DNA from: Streptomyces griseus
GTDB taxonomy: Bacteria > Bdellovibrionota > Bdellovibrionia > Bdellovibrionales > Bdellovibrionaceae
DNA: 50,440 nucleotides
NCBI GenBank assembly: GCA_943330705.2
Contig: CALQIT020000013.1
Location: 1-50,440 of the forward strand
Reading direction: 5' to 3'
Positions within the stretch are counted from its first letter, which is position 1. The number at the start of each line of letters is the position of its first letter. Under the pieces are notes generated by a model. The model saw only the letters and a program-made list of their open reading frames with translations, was not told where the DNA came from and did no database searches. Of this stretch, positions 48,942 to 50,440 are shown piece by piece. A program made the position numbers and the translations under genes.

Positions 48942-50330
48942 ATGTTCACAGATCTTAGTCAGTTGAAGGATAAGAAAATTTTAGTGGTTGGTCTTGGGAA
49001 AACTGGCGTTGCGCTTTGCAAGTTTCTGCACGAGCACCAGGCTCAGGTGACTGTCACCGATCATAAATCAAAACCTGAGTTGGCCAATCAACTTGAGCAA
49101 ATGGGTGATTTGCCGATCAAGTTCGATCTTGGAGGTCATGCTCCAAAAACATTTCTGGCCCAGGATTTAGTAATTCTTAGCCCGGGAATTCCTTCAAATC
49201 TAAAAATCTTTGAATATGCCCGCAGCCAAGGGATTAAAATTACTGGCGAGTTCGAGTTTGCTTCACAGTTTGTCAAAGAACCTATCATTGCTTTGACCGG
49301 TACCAACGGCAAAACCACGACCGCCCGACTGGTTGATCAAATGCTGCGGGAATCTGGCGTTCGAACTTGGGTTGGTGGATCAATGGGTTTGCCATTTGTC
49401 GAGTATCTGCGATTGCCAGAAAAAGCGCAGATCGTGGTCGCCGAAGTTTCAAGTTATATGTTGGAAAGTGTGGATACTTTTTCTCCGCAAAATATTGTGT
49501 TTATGAATTTAGCGGAAAACCATTTGGATCGCTATCGCAGCATGGAAGATTACGTGAACGCCAAGCGCAGGGTTTTTCGCAATACCAATCAAGCGACAAC
49601 TTCCATTTTGAATGCCGATGACAACGCAGTCGTTGAGTTGGCTCGGGATCCGGCAGTCCAGCGCGGCAGGATATTTTATTTCTCGCGTAAGCCTCAGTTG
49701 GAGCCACAGATTATGAATATTGGTGGAGCCGTGAATATTGGTAAAGAAATTCGCGTGCGCACAGGTCCAGAAATCGAAAACTTTGATATTTCAGGAATGT
49801 TGATGCGAGGTCGTCACGCGATTGAAAATTTAATGGCGGCGATGCTGGCGGCCCGAGAGCACGGAGCAACTCATGAGGGAATACAGAAGACCATTAATGC
49901 CTTTCGCGGGCTTCAACATCGTTTGGAGTACGTGCGCAAGGTCGGTGGAGTGCAATTTTTTAACGATTCCAAAGCCACCAATGTTCACGCTGTTTTAAGG
50001 GGTTTGGACTCGTTTGAAGAAAACGTTATTCTAATTGCTGGCGGTAAAGATACCAATGCTAGCTTTGAAGCCTTACGCAATCCAGTTCGCCGCAAAGTTA
50101 AAACTTTGATCCTTTACGGAGAAGCGAAGGAAAGAATCAACCGTGACCTTGGCGATTTTAGCGAAACTTTTTTGATTGGAACATTTGAAGAGGCCGTTTT
50201 GATTGCCTATCAAAAATCGAGAATTGCTGACACGGTTCTTTTATCTCCGGGTTGTCCTGCGACTGATATGTTTGACAGCTACGAAGAGCGCGGCGACTAC
50301 TTCAAAGAAATCGTCCGTAAATTTAACTAG
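48942..50330 (+). CDS. murD: UDP-MurNAc-L-alanine:D-glutamate ligase
   Basis: Adds D-Glu to UDP-MurNAc-L-Ala. ATG 48942 has GAGG six bases upstream and is preferred over the in-frame GTG 48930. Motifs: ILVVGLGKTGVALCKFL, SPGIP, ALTGTNGKTTTARLVDQML (ATP loop), EVSSYMLESVDTFSPQ, NLAENHLDRYRSMEDYVNAK, GLQHRLEYV and FNDSKATN, ending LLSPGCPATDMFDSYEERGD. Full length, 462 residues. ftsW, murG and murC, which normally follow, are beyond the window or absent. Confidence 0.95.
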   Translation: MFTDLSQLKDKKILVVGLGKTGVALCKFLHEHQAQVTVTDHKSKPELANQLEQMGDLPIKFDLGGHAPKTFLAQDLVILSPGIPSNLKIFEYARSQGIKITGEFEFASQFVKEPIIALTGTNGKTTTARLVDQMLRESGVRTWVGGSMGLPFVEYLRLPEKAQIVVAEVSSYMLESVDTFSPQNIVFMNLAENHLDRYRSMEDYVNAKRRVFRNTNQATTSILNADDNAVVELARDPAVQRGRIFYFSRKPQLEPQIMNIGGAVNIGKEIRVRTGPEIENFDISGMLMRGRHAIENLMAAMLAAREHGATHEGIQKTINAFRGLQHRLEYVRKVGGVQFFNDSKATNVHAVLRGLDSFEENVILIAGGKDTNASFEALRNPVRRKVKTLILYGEAKERINRDLGDFSETFLIGTFEEAVLIAYQKSRIADTVLLSPGCPATDMFDSYEERGDYFKEIVRKFN

Positions 50331-50440
50331 TCCTTTCAAGAGCCGCCCAGGGAAGACCCGCGGAGTCCCCGCGGCCATTTCATGAGCGGCGTCCTTGCCT
50401 CACCGCCCTTGGGTAGCGCCCTCCTGGCGCGGGCGGACTC
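50331..50440. other. GC-rich tail after murD
   Basis: The last 110 bases are much richer in G+C than the rest. They contain two CCGCGG sites (50358-50363, 50369-50374) that can form a short hairpin with loop AGTCC but without a T tract. No open frame matching ftsW is seen. Confidence 0.4.

Noticed and set aside
1-50440. CRISPR arrays, rRNA, tRNA and classic riboswitches
   Set aside because: No regularly spaced repeats, no tRNA T-loop (GTTCRA) in a plausible context and no rRNA-like stretch was seen by eye; small non-coding RNAs cannot be excluded without covariance search.

Overview
The window reads as chromosome of a Bdellovibrio-like bacterium (Bdellovibrionota). This is inferred from gene content, not from a marker gene. 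The supporting features are a short flagellin with MotA/MotB, a mosaic tail-fibre-like surface protein of the kind described as mosaic adhesive trimers in Bdellovibrio, several secreted DD-peptidase/transglycosylase genes, flagellar-sigma-like promoters in front of surface genes, and a near-complete division/cell-wall (dcw) cluster. No rRNA, tRNA or CRISPR array was found.

Layout. 1-0.7 kb: the 5' end of a transposase pointing out of the window, beside the remains of a GLUG-repeat surface gene. 0.7-11.3 kb: core genes, including an rfaE2-RDD-rsmE-prmA operon, flagellin, rluB and several lineage-specific coiled-coil or exported proteins. 11.3-25.2 kb: an accessory stretch full of toxin-antitoxin (TA) like modules: PIN pair, winged-helix/nucleotidyltransferase pair, AbrB-like orphan, DUF4160/BrnA-like pair and two mazEF loci. 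It also holds decayed genes, small secreted proteins and a large lipoprotein, and is interrupted by the core genes dsbD and motAB. 25.2-28.4 kb: a lipoprotein plus an 866-residue adhesin. 28.4-29.1 kb: a scrap yard of broken genes around a perfect palindrome. 29.1-38.9 kb: core genes, among them two unusual fusions (exonuclease-WYL and LspA-HAMP), a response regulator-GGDEF protein, dacB with a lytic transglycosylase, and rsmG-hpt-upp. 39.0-50.3 kb: rsmH-ftsL-ftsI, a small insertion carrying a higBA remnant, an esterase, then murE-murF-ychJ-like-ppa-mraY-murD.

The most interesting signals are four. (a) Two surface-protein loci (16.36 kb and 25.44 kb) share a related upstream region that ends in the same flagellar-sigma-like -10 (ACCGATAA). 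(b) A 108-nt palindrome-plus-short-ORF element occurs twice (28.7 and 42.8 kb), with base changes in the palindrome arms that compensate each other. (c) A 650-bp insertion lies between ftsI and the convergent esterase and is flanked by 47-bp direct repeats that preserve the 3' ends of both genes. (d) The gene fusions LspA-HAMP and DEDDh exonuclease-WYL.

Functional reading (inference): the surface fibre and lipoprotein genes may be co-expressed with motility genes in the swimming phase. The dcw block, DacB, the transglycosylase and LspA serve the cell envelope. The TA-rich stretch looks like a landing zone for small mobile modules, many of them decaying.
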